Made by a program: the position numbers and the translations under genes | Notes under the pieces: generated by a model | Databases searched by the model: none | Told to the model about the DNA's origin: nothing | What the model saw: the letters and a program-made list of their open reading frames with translations, nothing else | NCBI RefSeq assembly: GCF_001655685.1 | Contig: NZ_LYVF01000047.1 | Span: 1 to 64,000 of the forward strand | Length of the DNA: 64,000 nucleotides | From: Desulfotomaculum copahuensis | GTDB taxonomy: Bacteria > Bacillota > Desulfotomaculia > Desulfotomaculales > Desulfovirgulaceae | Direction of reading: 5' to 3' | Part shown: positions 19,564 to 28,519 of the stretch, piece by piece | How positions within the stretch are numbered: position 1 is the stretch's first letter | Layout of the letters: each line of letters begins with the position of its first letter

Positions 19564-20688
19564 ATGCTGTTGGACGAAAACCTGGTCCGGGAACTGGCGC
19601 GGCTGGAAGAATCGCTGACGGCAGGCGGGCGCCTGCCCGGCCGGAAGGCCTTGCGCCGGCGTCTGGCGGAGCGGGCGGGCCGTTTGGAGCCGCTGTCACC
19701 CATGTCCCCGCCGGAAATCACCGCCTGGTTTGCCGGCGGTTCCCTGGCCGCCGTGGACGGTTCGGTCAATTCACTGGGCGGCGCTTTTCCTTACGTGGTG
19801 GAATTTTTCCAGGCGCTCTGCCTGACCAGCCACGGCGAACGGGCCGTGACAGCGGAGGTATTTTCCCCGGCGGTTTCCGGTTCATTGGCCCGGGTGCGGG
19901 AACTGGCCGCCGCAGAGGGGCTGCCGGGGGAAATGGCCCTGCGCCTGTTGTGCAACCGCCGGCTGAGCGCCCTGGAACTGCAGGCGGCCCAAAAGGTGGT
20001 GCGGGAATACCGGCCCCGCCTGATGCTTTTTGACGGCGGATTCATGCGCTACCTGCGCCATGCGCCGGCGGAGTGGGAGAGCTACTGTGCGCTGGCAGTG
20101 GAGCGCGATGTGCTTTCAGTGGGGGTGATTGAGGAGGTGGAGTCCTTCCACCTGGCGCAGGCGGCCGGCCTGGAAGCGGACGATTCGTCTCCGGACGGGG
20201 TGCATTCCCGGTCCGGTGTGACCGCTCCCCGGTCGCGGACGGAAATTATGCCGGATGGCAACGGCCGTCCATCCGGGGCCGTTGCCATCCGGCGAAGAAC
20301 CACCGCCGGTACGGCTGCCGGCCGCCCCGGTATTTACGACCGGGAGTTGCTCTTCGGGCTGCTGGAGCCGGGTGAATGCCTGTTTACCCATCCACAAGTG
20401 GAGGTTAAAAACGCCGGTTTGTATACGGTCTTTGCGCGGCTTTCCCGGCACCCGCAGGCCGTGGCGGTGGATTTTTTGTGCGCTCAGGCCGGCGTAGCCA
20501 AAGAGGTGATGCGTTATCTTTATACCATCACTCCGGCCGGCAGCCGGGGCATCCCGCTCTTCCTGGATCTGGTGGACGCCGAAGTGCGCCTCAGCCACCG
20601 GGATGTGCGGCTGTTGGCCGGTGCCGGCCTGGACCCGGCGGTGCGGGAATGTTTTTTTACCGCCCAGCGGCAGAGACGGGATTATTAA
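19564..20688 (+). CDS. nurA: NurA-domain nuclease
   Basis: Probable 5'-3' exonuclease/endonuclease that works with the HerA helicase in DNA end resection. The roughly 374-residue protein has the NurA core: LAAVDGSVNS with the first catalytic Asp, LMLFDGGFMR, IYDRELLFGLL, and the C-terminal LFLDLVDAEVRLS. Residues of about 210-255 form a hydrophilic insert whose DNA is a palindrome related to the dispersed repeat upstream of ruvB. ATG 19564 follows GGGAGGG by 8 bases. The partner herA lies downstream beyond an inserted repeat. Confidence 0.85.
   Translation: MLLDENLVRELARLEESLTAGGRLPGRKALRRRLAERAGRLEPLSPMSPPEITAWFAGGSLAAVDGSVNSLGGAFPYVVEFFQALCLTSHGERAVTAEVFSPAVSGSLARVRELAAAEGLPGEMALRLLCNRRLSALELQAAQKVVREYRPRLMLFDGGFMRYLRHAPAEWESYCALAVERDVLSVGVIEEVESFHLAQAAGLEADDSSPDGVHSRSGVTAPRSRTEIMPDGNGRPSGAVAIRRRTTAGTAAGRPGIYDRELLFGLLEPGECLFTHPQVEVKNAGLYTVFARLSRHPQAVAVDFLCAQAGVAKEVMRYLYTITPAGSRGIPLFLDLVDAEVRLSHRDVRLLAGAGLDPAVRECFFTAQRQRRDY
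20250..20293 (+). repeat. Perfect 17-base-arm palindrome inside nurA
   Basis: GCCGGATGGCAACGGCC (20250-20266) and its exact inverse complement (20277-20293) flank a 10-base loop, all in the nurA reading frame. The first 16 bases also occur at 3877-3892 in dispersed repeat copy 1. Confidence 0.85.
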
Positions 20689-21097
20689 GAAGGGTGACAT
20701 GTTTGTGCTTGATACACCGGCACCGGGTGCGCGGGCGCTTTTTTAACCCTAACGGGCATGATTTTTTGAACACAACCCACAAATGAAAAAGGTAATGGTC
20801 GCACCTCGCCGCTCCAATGCTCCGGTTCGACGAAACATCGGCGCAGCTTCAGGGCGAACCTGGCAGCGCTGCATATCGCGTGCGATTTTTGTTGACTATC
20901 AATGACACCCGTATTCTTAGCGCCAGCCCGGGAATTCAGTGCTACCTTCCGACACGCGATTCGCGCTGCCGGTTTCGCTTGCCTCAGCTGCGCCGTGTTT
21001 CGTTTCCGGACCTGCGCCATTCGCTCCTCTGGCATGACCATCACCTTGGGAAAATGTCTTTTTCACATTACATTATATGGAATCGGGGGATCCAGCC
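20689..21097 (-). repeat. Gap between nurA and herA with dispersed repeat copy 2
   Basis: This 409-base gap contains no supported gene. 20758-20887 is the inverse complement of large parts of 3838-4054, sharing the GGGTTGTGTTCAAAAAATCAT end, the ACCGGAGCATTGGAGCG block and the AGCGCTGCCAGGTT block, but lacks the interior of copy 1. The remaining bases (20890-21097) show nothing I can name. Confidence 0.75.
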
Positions 21098-22942
21098 TTG
21101 CAGGTTGTGGGCACCACCACCCAGCAGGAAGTTTGGGTGGCCTCACGGGAGCGCAAGTTTATCATCAATGAAATACTGTTTATTGAGGACCCGGGGCGGC
21201 AGTTTCCGCGGGGCGAGGTGGTGGAGACCAACTCCTTCAACCGCTTCATTCCCCTGACCACCGAGCACAACGCCCTGGTGGACGGGCGCGTATTGGCCGG
21301 CCTGCAGGCGGTGGGTTTCGACATCCACGGCGAGGAGGTCAACCTGGCCCGGGTGCGGCTGATCGGTGAAATCGCCACTCCGGTGGCTGTGGGCGCACCC
21401 GTGCGCCTGCCCGTCTTTGACGAGGTGGCCGGCATACTGGTGCGCCAGTCGCCGGAAAGGGGGCTTACCCTGGGTACCATCCGGGGCACCGGCAACCTGC
21501 TGCCCGGACTGCCCGCAAATCTTAAGGATGTGCTTTGCCTGTACGACGGGGAGCGGGGTATCCTGCCCCAGGACGGGGTGCCGTTTGTTTTCGATTACCG
21601 GACCATGAACGAATACCCGCACATCGGCATTTTCGGCGGTTCCGGATCCGGGAAATCCTTCGGCCTGCGGGTTCTGCTGGAGGAGTTTATGGCCAGGGAA
21701 GTGCCCGGCATAGTGCTGGACCCGCATTATGAAATGGATTTCAGCACCCCCTTTCCCGCCCTGCCGGCATGTTTTCAGCGGGATTACCGCGACCGCTTCC
21801 GCATCTTTACCGTGGGCGTGGATGTGGGGGTGGAGTTCACGGATCTTTCCATCCGGGAACTGGTGGCCCTGTTGGGGGAAGGGGAACCGATATCCGAGGG
21901 CATGGCCAACGCGGTGAACACCCTGCATGAACGCGGTGATTCGCTGCAGTCCTTCTCCACCCGGCTTTACGGGTTGATCGAGGCCATGGAAAACGAGCGG
22001 CCGCTGCGCCGGGACGAGGCGTCAGATCCGCACCTGGCCGGGCGTGACCGGATGCTGCAGGATTTGCTCAAGCGCTACGGAAGCAAGGCCGGCCACGTCT
22101 CTTCCCTCAAGGGTGTGGCCTGGCGGCTGAACGCCCTGGAGCGGGAAGGGGTTTTCACCGCCAATACCCGGCCGGTGGAAGAGGCGCTGACGGCCCGGCG
22201 CCTGGCCGTGGTGCGCGGTCCGGTACGCCTGCTGCAGGTATACGGCGCCTACCTTTTCGACCGTCTTTATCAAAAGCGCCGCCGCTACCGGGACGCCATG
22301 CAAAAGGGGCAGCAGGCCGCTTATTTTCCGCCCTTTATCCTGGCCACCGACGAGGCGCACAATTTTTGTCCCCGGGGGGAACGGGATCCGGCCAGCCGGC
22401 GCATAACCCGGCTGATTGCCCAGGAGGGCCGCAAGTACGGCGTCAACCTGGTGCTGGCCAGCCAGCGCATCGCCCTGCTGGACGATACCGTCACCGCCCA
22501 GTTGAATACCAAGCTTATCTTCCGCACAGTGCGGGCGATGGATATCGCCACGGTGAAAGAGGAAACCGACCTGGGAACGGAGGAAACGGACCGCCTGCCT
22601 TATTTGACTTCCGGCCACTGCTTTATTTCCTCCGCTGTCACCGGCCGGGCGGTGGCCGTGCGCATCCGCTGCGCCGGCACGGCCAGTCCGCATACGGAAA
22701 ACCCCTTTGATGAACTGGAACGCCATTCCCGTGCCGCCGGGGACAAATTCTGGCAGGTGGTCAGGGAACACCTGCCCTTCGGTGCTTTTGAACTGCATAT
22801 TCACGGCCCGGCCATTGCCCGGGAGTTGGGTGAACCGTTGTCCAATCAGCAGTTGCTCGACCGGTTGCGCATCCTGGTCCGGGAGGGCAAACTGGCAGTG
22901 GAGAAAGGACCGCTGGGGGAAAGGTTCACCGGCCGGGAGTGA
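21098..22942 (+). CDS. herA: HerA-like DNA translocase (DUF87 ATPase)
   Basis: Hexameric helicase/translocase of the HerA-FtsK class that pairs with NurA. The roughly 614-residue protein has an N-terminal beta barrel (HAS domain, about 1-110), Walker A GGSGSGKSFGLR at about residue 180, Walker B ILATDEAHNFCPRG, and LVLASQRIALLDDTV, followed by the C-terminal region. TTG 21098 has a G-rich site 9 bases upstream; ATG 21077 is possible. The Mre11-like gene follows after 16 bases. HerA-NurA with Mre11-Rad50 is the standard archaeal end-resection gene set; here it is in a bacterium. Confidence 0.88.
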   Translation: MQVVGTTTQQEVWVASRERKFIINEILFIEDPGRQFPRGEVVETNSFNRFIPLTTEHNALVDGRVLAGLQAVGFDIHGEEVNLARVRLIGEIATPVAVGAPVRLPVFDEVAGILVRQSPERGLTLGTIRGTGNLLPGLPANLKDVLCLYDGERGILPQDGVPFVFDYRTMNEYPHIGIFGGSGSGKSFGLRVLLEEFMAREVPGIVLDPHYEMDFSTPFPALPACFQRDYRDRFRIFTVGVDVGVEFTDLSIRELVALLGEGEPISEGMANAVNTLHERGDSLQSFSTRLYGLIEAMENERPLRRDEASDPHLAGRDRMLQDLLKRYGSKAGHVSSLKGVAWRLNALEREGVFTANTRPVEEALTARRLAVVRGPVRLLQVYGAYLFDRLYQKRRRYRDAMQKGQQAAYFPPFILATDEAHNFCPRGERDPASRRITRLIAQEGRKYGVNLVLASQRIALLDDTVTAQLNTKLIFRTVRAMDIATVKEETDLGTEETDRLPYLTSGHCFISSAVTGRAVAVRIRCAGTASPHTENPFDELERHSRAAGDKFWQVVREHLPFGAFELHIHGPAIARELGEPLSNQQLLDRLRILVREGKLAVEKGPLGERFTGRE

Positions 22943-22958
22943 ACAAGGGGGTGTTCTT

Positions 22959-23954
22959 TTGCGCTTTTTGTTTGTCACCGATACTCATTTCCGGGGTACC
23001 ACGCCCCAGCACCGCCGGGACAACCTGCCGGAAACCGAAAAGGAAAAGTGGCGGGAGGTAACCGGCCTGGCGCGTGAGCTGGGCGTTACAGCGGTGCTGC
23101 ACGGCGGCGACCTGTGGGATGCGCCCAATCCCTCCCTGGCCGTGGGAGCGGAGTTTGCCGCTCTTTTACAGGCGCTGCCGGCGCCGCTGTACATCATTCC
23201 CGGCAATCATGACATCTTCGGCCAGAACCCGGCCACCCTGCCCCGCACCATGCTCGGACTGCTGGCCCGGCTGGGCCTGGTGCGCCTGCTCGAGCCCGGG
23301 CAACCGGTGTGGCTGAAGGAAAGAGACCTGACTGTGCGCCTGACCGGGCAGGGCTTCCATTACGACCTGGACCGGCGGGACCCGGCACTGGATTATGTTG
23401 TGGAGAAAGATGATTGCGACGTGGCCGTACATATGGTACATGGCATGTTGCTGCAGCGCCCCGTCTTTCCCGGTGCTCCGTGCACGCTGATTGAACAGGT
23501 GGCGCCGCTCACACGGGCCGATTACACTCTTTGCGGCCACGCCCACCTGGGTTTCCCGGAAACGCAGCTGAACGGCCGCTGGTTTTTAAATCCCGGCGCG
23601 CTGATCCGGTTGTCGGCGCTGCCTCAGGAAATGGAACGCACGCCGCAGGTTATTTTGCTTGATTTTGAAGGCGGCCGCCTCCGGCACCGGGCCATTCCCC
23701 TGCAGTGCGCCCGGCCGGGGGACGAGGTGCTGGACCGCACGCAGTTGGAGCGGGCCGTCTTCCGGGAAGAGAAACTGGCCCTGTTCGTGCAGGGCATCCG
23801 TGCCGGCGGCGAATATCAGGGAACCGGGCTGGAGGAAATCATCGACAGCATCGCCCGGCAGAAAGGCCTGGCGGCGGAAGTGCGGGCGGAAGCCCTGCGC
23901 CGTATGGGACAGGTACAGGACATGCTGGCGGGGGGTGGCGGTGCATGCGAATAA
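22959..23954 (+). CDS. Mre11/SbcD-like metallophosphoesterase
   Basis: Two-metal nuclease partner of a Rad50 ATPase. The 331-residue protein carries all metallophosphoesterase motifs: VTDTHFRG, LHGGDLWD, IPGNHDIF, MVHGMLL and CGHAHLG, then NPGALIRLS. The C-terminal 80 residues would hold the Rad50-binding helices. TTG 22959 has AAGGGGGTG 6-7 bases upstream. It overlaps the Rad50 N-half gene by 10 bases, so the two products are probably made in step. Confidence 0.9.
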   Translation: MRFLFVTDTHFRGTTPQHRRDNLPETEKEKWREVTGLARELGVTAVLHGGDLWDAPNPSLAVGAEFAALLQALPAPLYIIPGNHDIFGQNPATLPRTMLGLLARLGLVRLLEPGQPVWLKERDLTVRLTGQGFHYDLDRRDPALDYVVEKDDCDVAVHMVHGMLLQRPVFPGAPCTLIEQVAPLTRADYTLCGHAHLGFPETQLNGRWFLNPGALIRLSALPQEMERTPQVILLDFEGGRLRHRAIPLQCARPGDEVLDRTQLERAVFREEKLALFVQGIRAGGEYQGTGLEEIIDSIARQKGLAAEVRAEALRRMGQVQDMLAGGGGACE

Positions 23955-25837
23955 CCGGGCTGTTACTGGAAAACTTTCAGTCCCATGCCCGCAGCGAGTT
24001 GCATTTAAGCCCCGGCCTGACGGTGATTGCGGGCGAATCGGACCGGGGCAAGAGCGCCATTATCCGGGCGCTGCGCTGGCTGTTTTTCAACGAACCGCGG
24101 GGTACGGAATTCGTCCGCGCCGGCGAAAGCGAATGCCGGGTGACGGCGGTGTTTGACGACGGTACCCGGTTGATCCGGGAGCGGTCGGTGACCAGAAACC
24201 GCAACCGCTATATCATCAGCCGGCCGGGGGAAGAAGAGCGGATTTTTGAGGGGTTCGGCCATGAGATTCCGGCCGAGGTAATTGCTTTGCATGGTGTCCG
24301 GCCGGTGGAGTTGGACGCGGATCTGAAGCTGGTGCTGAACCTGGCCGGACAACTGGACCCGCCTTTTTTGCTCGCCGACCCGGGCGGCGTGAAGGCGCGG
24401 GCCATCGGCCGTTTACACGGGGTGCATTTGGTGGATGCCGCCTTGCGGGATACGGTGCAGGACATTGCCCGGCAGCAAAAGGAAGCGCAGCGGCTGGAGG
24501 AAGAAATCGCCGGTTTGGGCGAACAGCTCAAGGAATATGACGACCTGCCTGTGCTGGCGGAACGGCTGCACCGGGCCAACCGGTTGATGAGCGAAGCAAC
24601 CGCCGCCGGGGACAGGCAGGCTGCCCTTTCCAGCCTGGCACAGAAACTGACCCGGGTAACGGCCGGCATTAAGCAGGCGGCGGGGGAACTGGACCGGCTG
24701 GCCGGTGTGCCGGACAGGCTGGTCCGCTGGTCGCAGCTGGCTTCCCTGGCCCTGCGCTTGAACAGGCTGGCTGAAGCCGCTGCCCGCCGGCGCGACACCC
24801 GCCGGCAGCAGGAGGACGTCCTGGCCCGGTGGCGGGCCACCGCCGGCGCGGAGGGGGGAGGCGCATTACTGGCCGCACTGGTGCAACTGGCCCGTCGCCA
24901 TGGCCGGTTGCGCCAGTTGCAGGAACGTCTGACGGCTGTGCGGACGGAAAAGGTGCGGCATGAGCACGTTTACCGGCATACCGGCCGGACGGCGGAAGGC
25001 CGCCGGCAACTGGCGGCACTGGCGCTGCAGGCGTGCCGGCGGCGCGACTTGATGGTATTGTCGGTCCGGTGGCGGCGGTTGCAGGAAGAAAAATCGGTTT
25101 ACATAAATATGGTGGAGCAGACCGGCCGGTTAATGGAAGGGACGGCCGGGTTGGACCAGCTCACCCGGTTGGCCTCATTGAGTGCAAAGGAAAAGGAACT
25201 GGGCGTCCGCCTGGCGGCGGTGCGGTTGGAAAAGGCGCGGCAGCTGGCGGTGGTGGAAAAAACAGCCGGGGTGGAACCGGGGCGGGCGCGGGCTTTTGTG
25301 GCCGCCCGGCTGGCCGGGAAATTGGCGGAACTGAAAGCATATGCCGGCCGCCTGTCCCCCCTGCGGGTCGAGCAGTACCGTCAGGAAATGGCTTATACCG
25401 CCACCGGGATGCTGGACCGGGTAAATGCCGCCTTGAGCCGCCTTGCGGATTGCCGGCGGCGGGCTGCGGCGCTGGCCGGCCTGGCCGGGCGGCTGGCCCC
25501 CCTTGCCCGCGAGCAGGCACTGCTGTCCGGGGAGTTGGCGCGGACCGGCGCCGTGCCGGCGGGGCGGCGCAAACTGAATGAGCTGGCCGCCCTGCCGGCA
25601 CGGTTGGAGTTGCTGCGCGGCCTGGCCCGGCGCCTGGCGGACGCCCGGGAGCGGCAGGAACGGGGCCTGGTGTTTCTGGCTGGGCGGGAAGAGGAAGTGG
25701 CGGTCAAAACCAGCCGCTATATCCACTGCCTGAAGGAAATGGGGCGCTGTCCCACCTGCCTGGCACCGGTGGATGCGGCCACCATTGAGCGAATTGCATC
25801 CGGTTTTCGCAAATCCCGCGTAAAGGAGAGTATGTGA
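23945..25837 (+). CDS. Rad50/SbcC-like ATPase, N-terminal half ending at the zinc hook
   Basis: The 630-residue protein starts with the ABC-type DNA-repair ATPase N-lobe (MRITGLLLENFQSH, Walker A GESDRGKSAIIRALRW at about residue 30, and NLAGQLDPPFLLAD as the Q-loop region), continues with about 450 residues of Arg- and Leu-rich coiled coil, and ends 30 residues after CPTC, a CxxC zinc hook. No Walker B, signature motif or second coiled-coil arm is present, so half of a Rad50 is missing; the rest is on the gene at 26368. ATG 23945 overlaps the Mre11-like gene. The stop overlaps the next start (TGATG). Confidence 0.85.
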   Translation: MRITGLLLENFQSHARSELHLSPGLTVIAGESDRGKSAIIRALRWLFFNEPRGTEFVRAGESECRVTAVFDDGTRLIRERSVTRNRNRYIISRPGEEERIFEGFGHEIPAEVIALHGVRPVELDADLKLVLNLAGQLDPPFLLADPGGVKARAIGRLHGVHLVDAALRDTVQDIARQQKEAQRLEEEIAGLGEQLKEYDDLPVLAERLHRANRLMSEATAAGDRQAALSSLAQKLTRVTAGIKQAAGELDRLAGVPDRLVRWSQLASLALRLNRLAEAAARRRDTRRQQEDVLARWRATAGAEGGGALLAALVQLARRHGRLRQLQERLTAVRTEKVRHEHVYRHTGRTAEGRRQLAALALQACRRRDLMVLSVRWRRLQEEKSVYINMVEQTGRLMEGTAGLDQLTRLASLSAKEKELGVRLAAVRLEKARQLAVVEKTAGVEPGRARAFVAARLAGKLAELKAYAGRLSPLRVEQYRQEMAYTATGMLDRVNAALSRLADCRRRAAALAGLAGRLAPLAREQALLSGELARTGAVPAGRRKLNELAALPARLELLRGLARRLADARERQERGLVFLAGREEEVAVKTSRYIHCLKEMGRCPTCLAPVDAATIERIASGFRKSRVKESM

Positions 25838-26130
25838 TGGCACGGGTTAATTCCGGGGGATCTGAGGACTATGAAGCAAAAATAAACGAATTGAAAGCGG
25901 GCCTGGACAAGGCTAACGATTTGCGCATCCAGGCCAAGACCCGCCTGGAGGAACTGGCCAAACAGGAGCAGGAAATAATTTCCCAACTGGCCGAACTGGG
26001 GGTCAAGCCGGAGGAACTGGACCGCGAGATTGCTTCCCTGGACGAGCAGATCAAAAACCTGGTGGCGGAAATAGAATCCCTGATTCCCTGGGATCTGATC
26101 GGTACCGCGCCGGAAAAACGGGAGAAATAG
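25837..26130 (+). CDS. Small coiled-coil protein in the split Rad50 operon
   Basis: A 97-residue hydrophilic protein that is almost wholly coiled coil (heptad-like Leu and Ile from about 10 to 80) with no Cys and no enzyme motif. ATG 25837 overlaps the stop of the Rad50 N-half, with AAAGGAGAG seven bases upstream, so translation is coupled. Its place in the order N-half, coiled coil, C-half suggests it supplies or braces the returning coiled-coil arm; this is inference. It is in the same frame as the C-half gene, but two TAG codons (26128 and 26260) separate them. Confidence 0.75.
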   Translation: MARVNSGGSEDYEAKINELKAGLDKANDLRIQAKTRLEELAKQEQEIISQLAELGVKPEELDREIASLDEQIKNLVAEIESLIPWDLIGTAPEKREK

Positions 26131-26367
26131 CCCGGGGAAACCGGCATCCGGCCGGAAACTCACAGTGACGGTACTGGCAAGGGGAAATATTCTCCTGGCC
26201 CTGTCTTTGGGCCGGGCAAAAAGTTGATCAGCGCAGTCCGGCGGGCGGGGATGGCCCGGTAGCGGGGACCGGCGATCAATGCCCGTTTTCTATGCCGGGT
26301 TAATGAAATCAAATGTGTAACCGGCCGGGCGGTCAAAAGCGGGCCGGCTGTTGGGGGTGTGGGTTGG

Positions 26368-27003
26368 ATGGAACATTTGAGCACCGGTTTACAGGAGTTT
26401 GCGCGCTATTATCACAGCCGCCTGGGCCAGGCGCAGATTCTGCGCCAAAGGCGTGCGCAGGCGGTCCAAAAACAACGTGCATTGATCAGCGCCTCCGATC
26501 TGCTGGAAAAAGTACGCCTGCTCCTGCAGGAGGCCTCGGACTATGCCCGGGAGCAGGCGCGCCAGCAGGTGGAGTACATGGTCACTCAAGCGCTGCAACT
26601 GGTCTTCGGGCCGGAGTTGGAATTCAAGGTGGAACTGTTGCAGCGCCGCGGCCATCCGGAGGCGGAATTTTACGTGGTCAGCCGGTACGGCGGGGTGGAG
26701 GTGAAGACAAGGCCGCAGGACGCCCGGGGCGGCGGGGTGGTAGACGTGATTTCCCTCGCCCTGCGGGTGGCCCTGCTGGAAACGGCCCGCCCGGCCCTGG
26801 CCGGGCCACTGCTCCTGGATGAGCCCGGCAAGCACGTTTCCGATGAATTTGCTCCCAATGTGGCCGTTTTTTTGAAAACACTGTCCGAATCATTCCACCG
26901 CCAGGTGATCATGGTCACCCATAACCAGCACCTGGCCGAATCGGCCGACCTGGCCTATACGGTGGAATTGCGCGAGGGGTGCAGCGTTTTGCGCCGGGTG
27001 TAG
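26368..27003 (+). CDS. Rad50/SbcC-like ATPase, C-terminal half
   Basis: The 211-residue protein has an N-terminal helix with coiled-coil character (about 1-75), then a C-lobe: DARGGGVVDVISLALRVALLE in the place of the ABC signature helix, Walker B PLLLDEPGKHVSDEF, and the H-loop MVTHNQHLAESADL. There is no Walker A, so it cannot bind ATP alone and must pair with the N-half at 23945. ATG 26368 has GGGGG about 10 bases upstream. The 237-base gap before it holds a small GGCCC/GGGCC hairpin (26197-26213) and no gene. Confidence 0.82.
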   Translation: MEHLSTGLQEFARYYHSRLGQAQILRQRRAQAVQKQRALISASDLLEKVRLLLQEASDYAREQARQQVEYMVTQALQLVFGPELEFKVELLQRRGHPEAEFYVVSRYGGVEVKTRPQDARGGGVVDVISLALRVALLETARPALAGPLLLDEPGKHVSDEFAPNVAVFLKTLSESFHRQVIMVTHNQHLAESADLAYTVELREGCSVLRRV

Positions 27004-27043
27004 GCAATGGAGCAGGCCCGCCGGTTTGGGGTCCGCAAAAGTT

Positions 27044-27072
27044 TTCCCCGTCCGGGCGGGTTATGTTATAAT
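27044..27072 (+). promoter_or_regulatory. Promoter for the nucleobase permease
   Basis: An extended -10 (TGTTATAAT, 27064-27072) with a poor -35 (TTCCCC, 27044-27049). It lies just after the last gene of the repair cluster. Confidence 0.45.
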
Positions 27073-27133
27073 ATGCTTAATGCATTTAATTGTAAGGGGG
27101 ACGCGGCATTCCAGGACCGCCGCGGCAAATGGG

Positions 27134-28519
27134 ATGACTGATCAAGAAACCAAACAAAAATTGCTCTATGACTTGCAGGAAAATCCGCCGGCCGCCCGCA
27201 CGCTGGTTTACGCCCTGCAATGGCTTGTTTTCACTCTGGCCAACCTGGCCGTGGTGCCTCTGGTATTGGGCCGGGCACTGCAGCTTGATGCGGCGGGTAT
27301 CGCCTCACTGGCCCAGCGCACTTTGTTTTTCACCGGTCTGGCCTCCCTTTTGCAAATTCTTTTCGGACACCGCCTGCCGATTATGGAAAGCCCTTCCGGC
27401 ATGTGGTGGGGCGTCTTTATCACTCTGGCCGCGCTGGCCCCCGGTTTGGGCCAGTCAATGGCCCTTTTGCGCACCGATCTGGAGATGGGCCTGATCCTGG
27501 CCGGCGTGGTGCTGGTGCTGATCGGCTCCAGCCGTTTAATCGGGAGTGCGCTCAAACTTTTTACACCGCCGGTCACCGGCTCGGTGCTCATTTTGTTAAG
27601 CCTGCAATTAAGCGGTACGCTGGTCAAGGGAATGCTCGGGGCGGGTCCCGGTTCGCCGGACGTAGACTTGCGGGCCATGTTCCTCTCCGCTGTCGTGGTG
27701 GCGGTGGTCTTTTGGGCCAGCCTGAAAGGCCGCCCCTTTGTGCGCAGTGTGGCGGTGCTGGTGGGCATTGCCGCAGGCTGGCTGCTGGCCCTGCCTTTGC
27801 AGATGGCCCCCCCGGCGCCCTGGGCCGGTATGGGGCTGATCCAGTGGCCAAGTCTGTTTGCCTGGGGCCGGCCCACCTTTGACGCCGGCATAGTGGTAAC
27901 CTGCGTGCTCACCGGCCTGCTGGTGTTGAGCAACCTGGTGGCCAGTGTGCTGGCCATGGAAAGGACGATCGGCCGGGAGGCCTCCCGCCGGGTCTATGAC
28001 CGGGGCGTTGCCTTCAACGGTTTGGCCGATATCCTGGCCGGGGCCGGGGCCACCGTGGGGGTTGTTCCCGTTTCCGCCGGGGCGGCCATGGTCGGTATGA
28101 CCCGGGTGGCTTCCCGGCTGCCCTTTATGGTGTTTACCGTGCTGATGATGATACTCGGCCTGCTGCCTCCGGTCGGCGCCTTCCTGTCGTCCATTCCCGT
28201 CCCGGTGGGTTATTCGGTGCTGCTGGTTTCTTTCTGCCAGATGGTGGGCTTCGGTTTGCGGGATTACCTGCGGCTCAAGCTGGACAACCGGGATTTCTAC
28301 GTGGTTGGATTTACCCTGCTTTTCGGCACCGGCGCCATGTTTATGCCGCCGGCCGCCCTGGCCGGCCTGCCGGCGCTCTTCCGTTATATTCTGGGCAACG
28401 GTTTTATTGCCGGGATGTTAATCTGCATATTACTCGAGCACGTTTTCCTGCCCGCCAGGCGTTTTGCTGCCCGTCCGGCGGAAAGCAGCGCTGAAAAGAA
28501 GGCTGCTTCCGGAAATTAA
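27134..28519 (+). CDS. Nucleobase:cation symporter-2 family permease
   Basis: Imports a purine or pyrimidine base by proton symport. The roughly 461-residue protein has 12-14 hydrophobic segments and the NCS2-like segment PIMESPSGMWWGVFITLAALAPG in parts, with ANLAVVPLVLG near the start and a GDYL-like loop (GLRDYLRLKL) near the end. Substrate is not decidable. The start is uncertain: ATG 27134 lacks a clear ribosome site, and ATG 27080 is an in-frame alternative close to the promoter. Confidence 0.8.
   Translation: MTDQETKQKLLYDLQENPPAARTLVYALQWLVFTLANLAVVPLVLGRALQLDAAGIASLAQRTLFFTGLASLLQILFGHRLPIMESPSGMWWGVFITLAALAPGLGQSMALLRTDLEMGLILAGVVLVLIGSSRLIGSALKLFTPPVTGSVLILLSLQLSGTLVKGMLGAGPGSPDVDLRAMFLSAVVVAVVFWASLKGRPFVRSVAVLVGIAAGWLLALPLQMAPPAPWAGMGLIQWPSLFAWGRPTFDAGIVVTCVLTGLLVLSNLVASVLAMERTIGREASRRVYDRGVAFNGLADILAGAGATVGVVPVSAGAAMVGMTRVASRLPFMVFTVLMMILGLLPPVGAFLSSIPVPVGYSVLLVSFCQMVGFGLRDYLRLKLDNRDFYVVGFTLLFGTGAMFMPPAALAGLPALFRYILGNGFIAGMLICILLEHVFLPARRFAARPAESSAEKKAASGN

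Noticed and set aside
20817-21257. Plus-strand frame across the nurA-herA gap
   Set aside because: It runs out of frame into herA and through repeat copy 2; no domain or ribosome site supports it.
23945-27003. Rad50 split as a simple frameshift or pseudogene
   Set aside because: The parts have their own ribosome sites, an intact small gene lies between them, and the C-half starts with a plausible helix after a 237-base gap. Not fully excluded.
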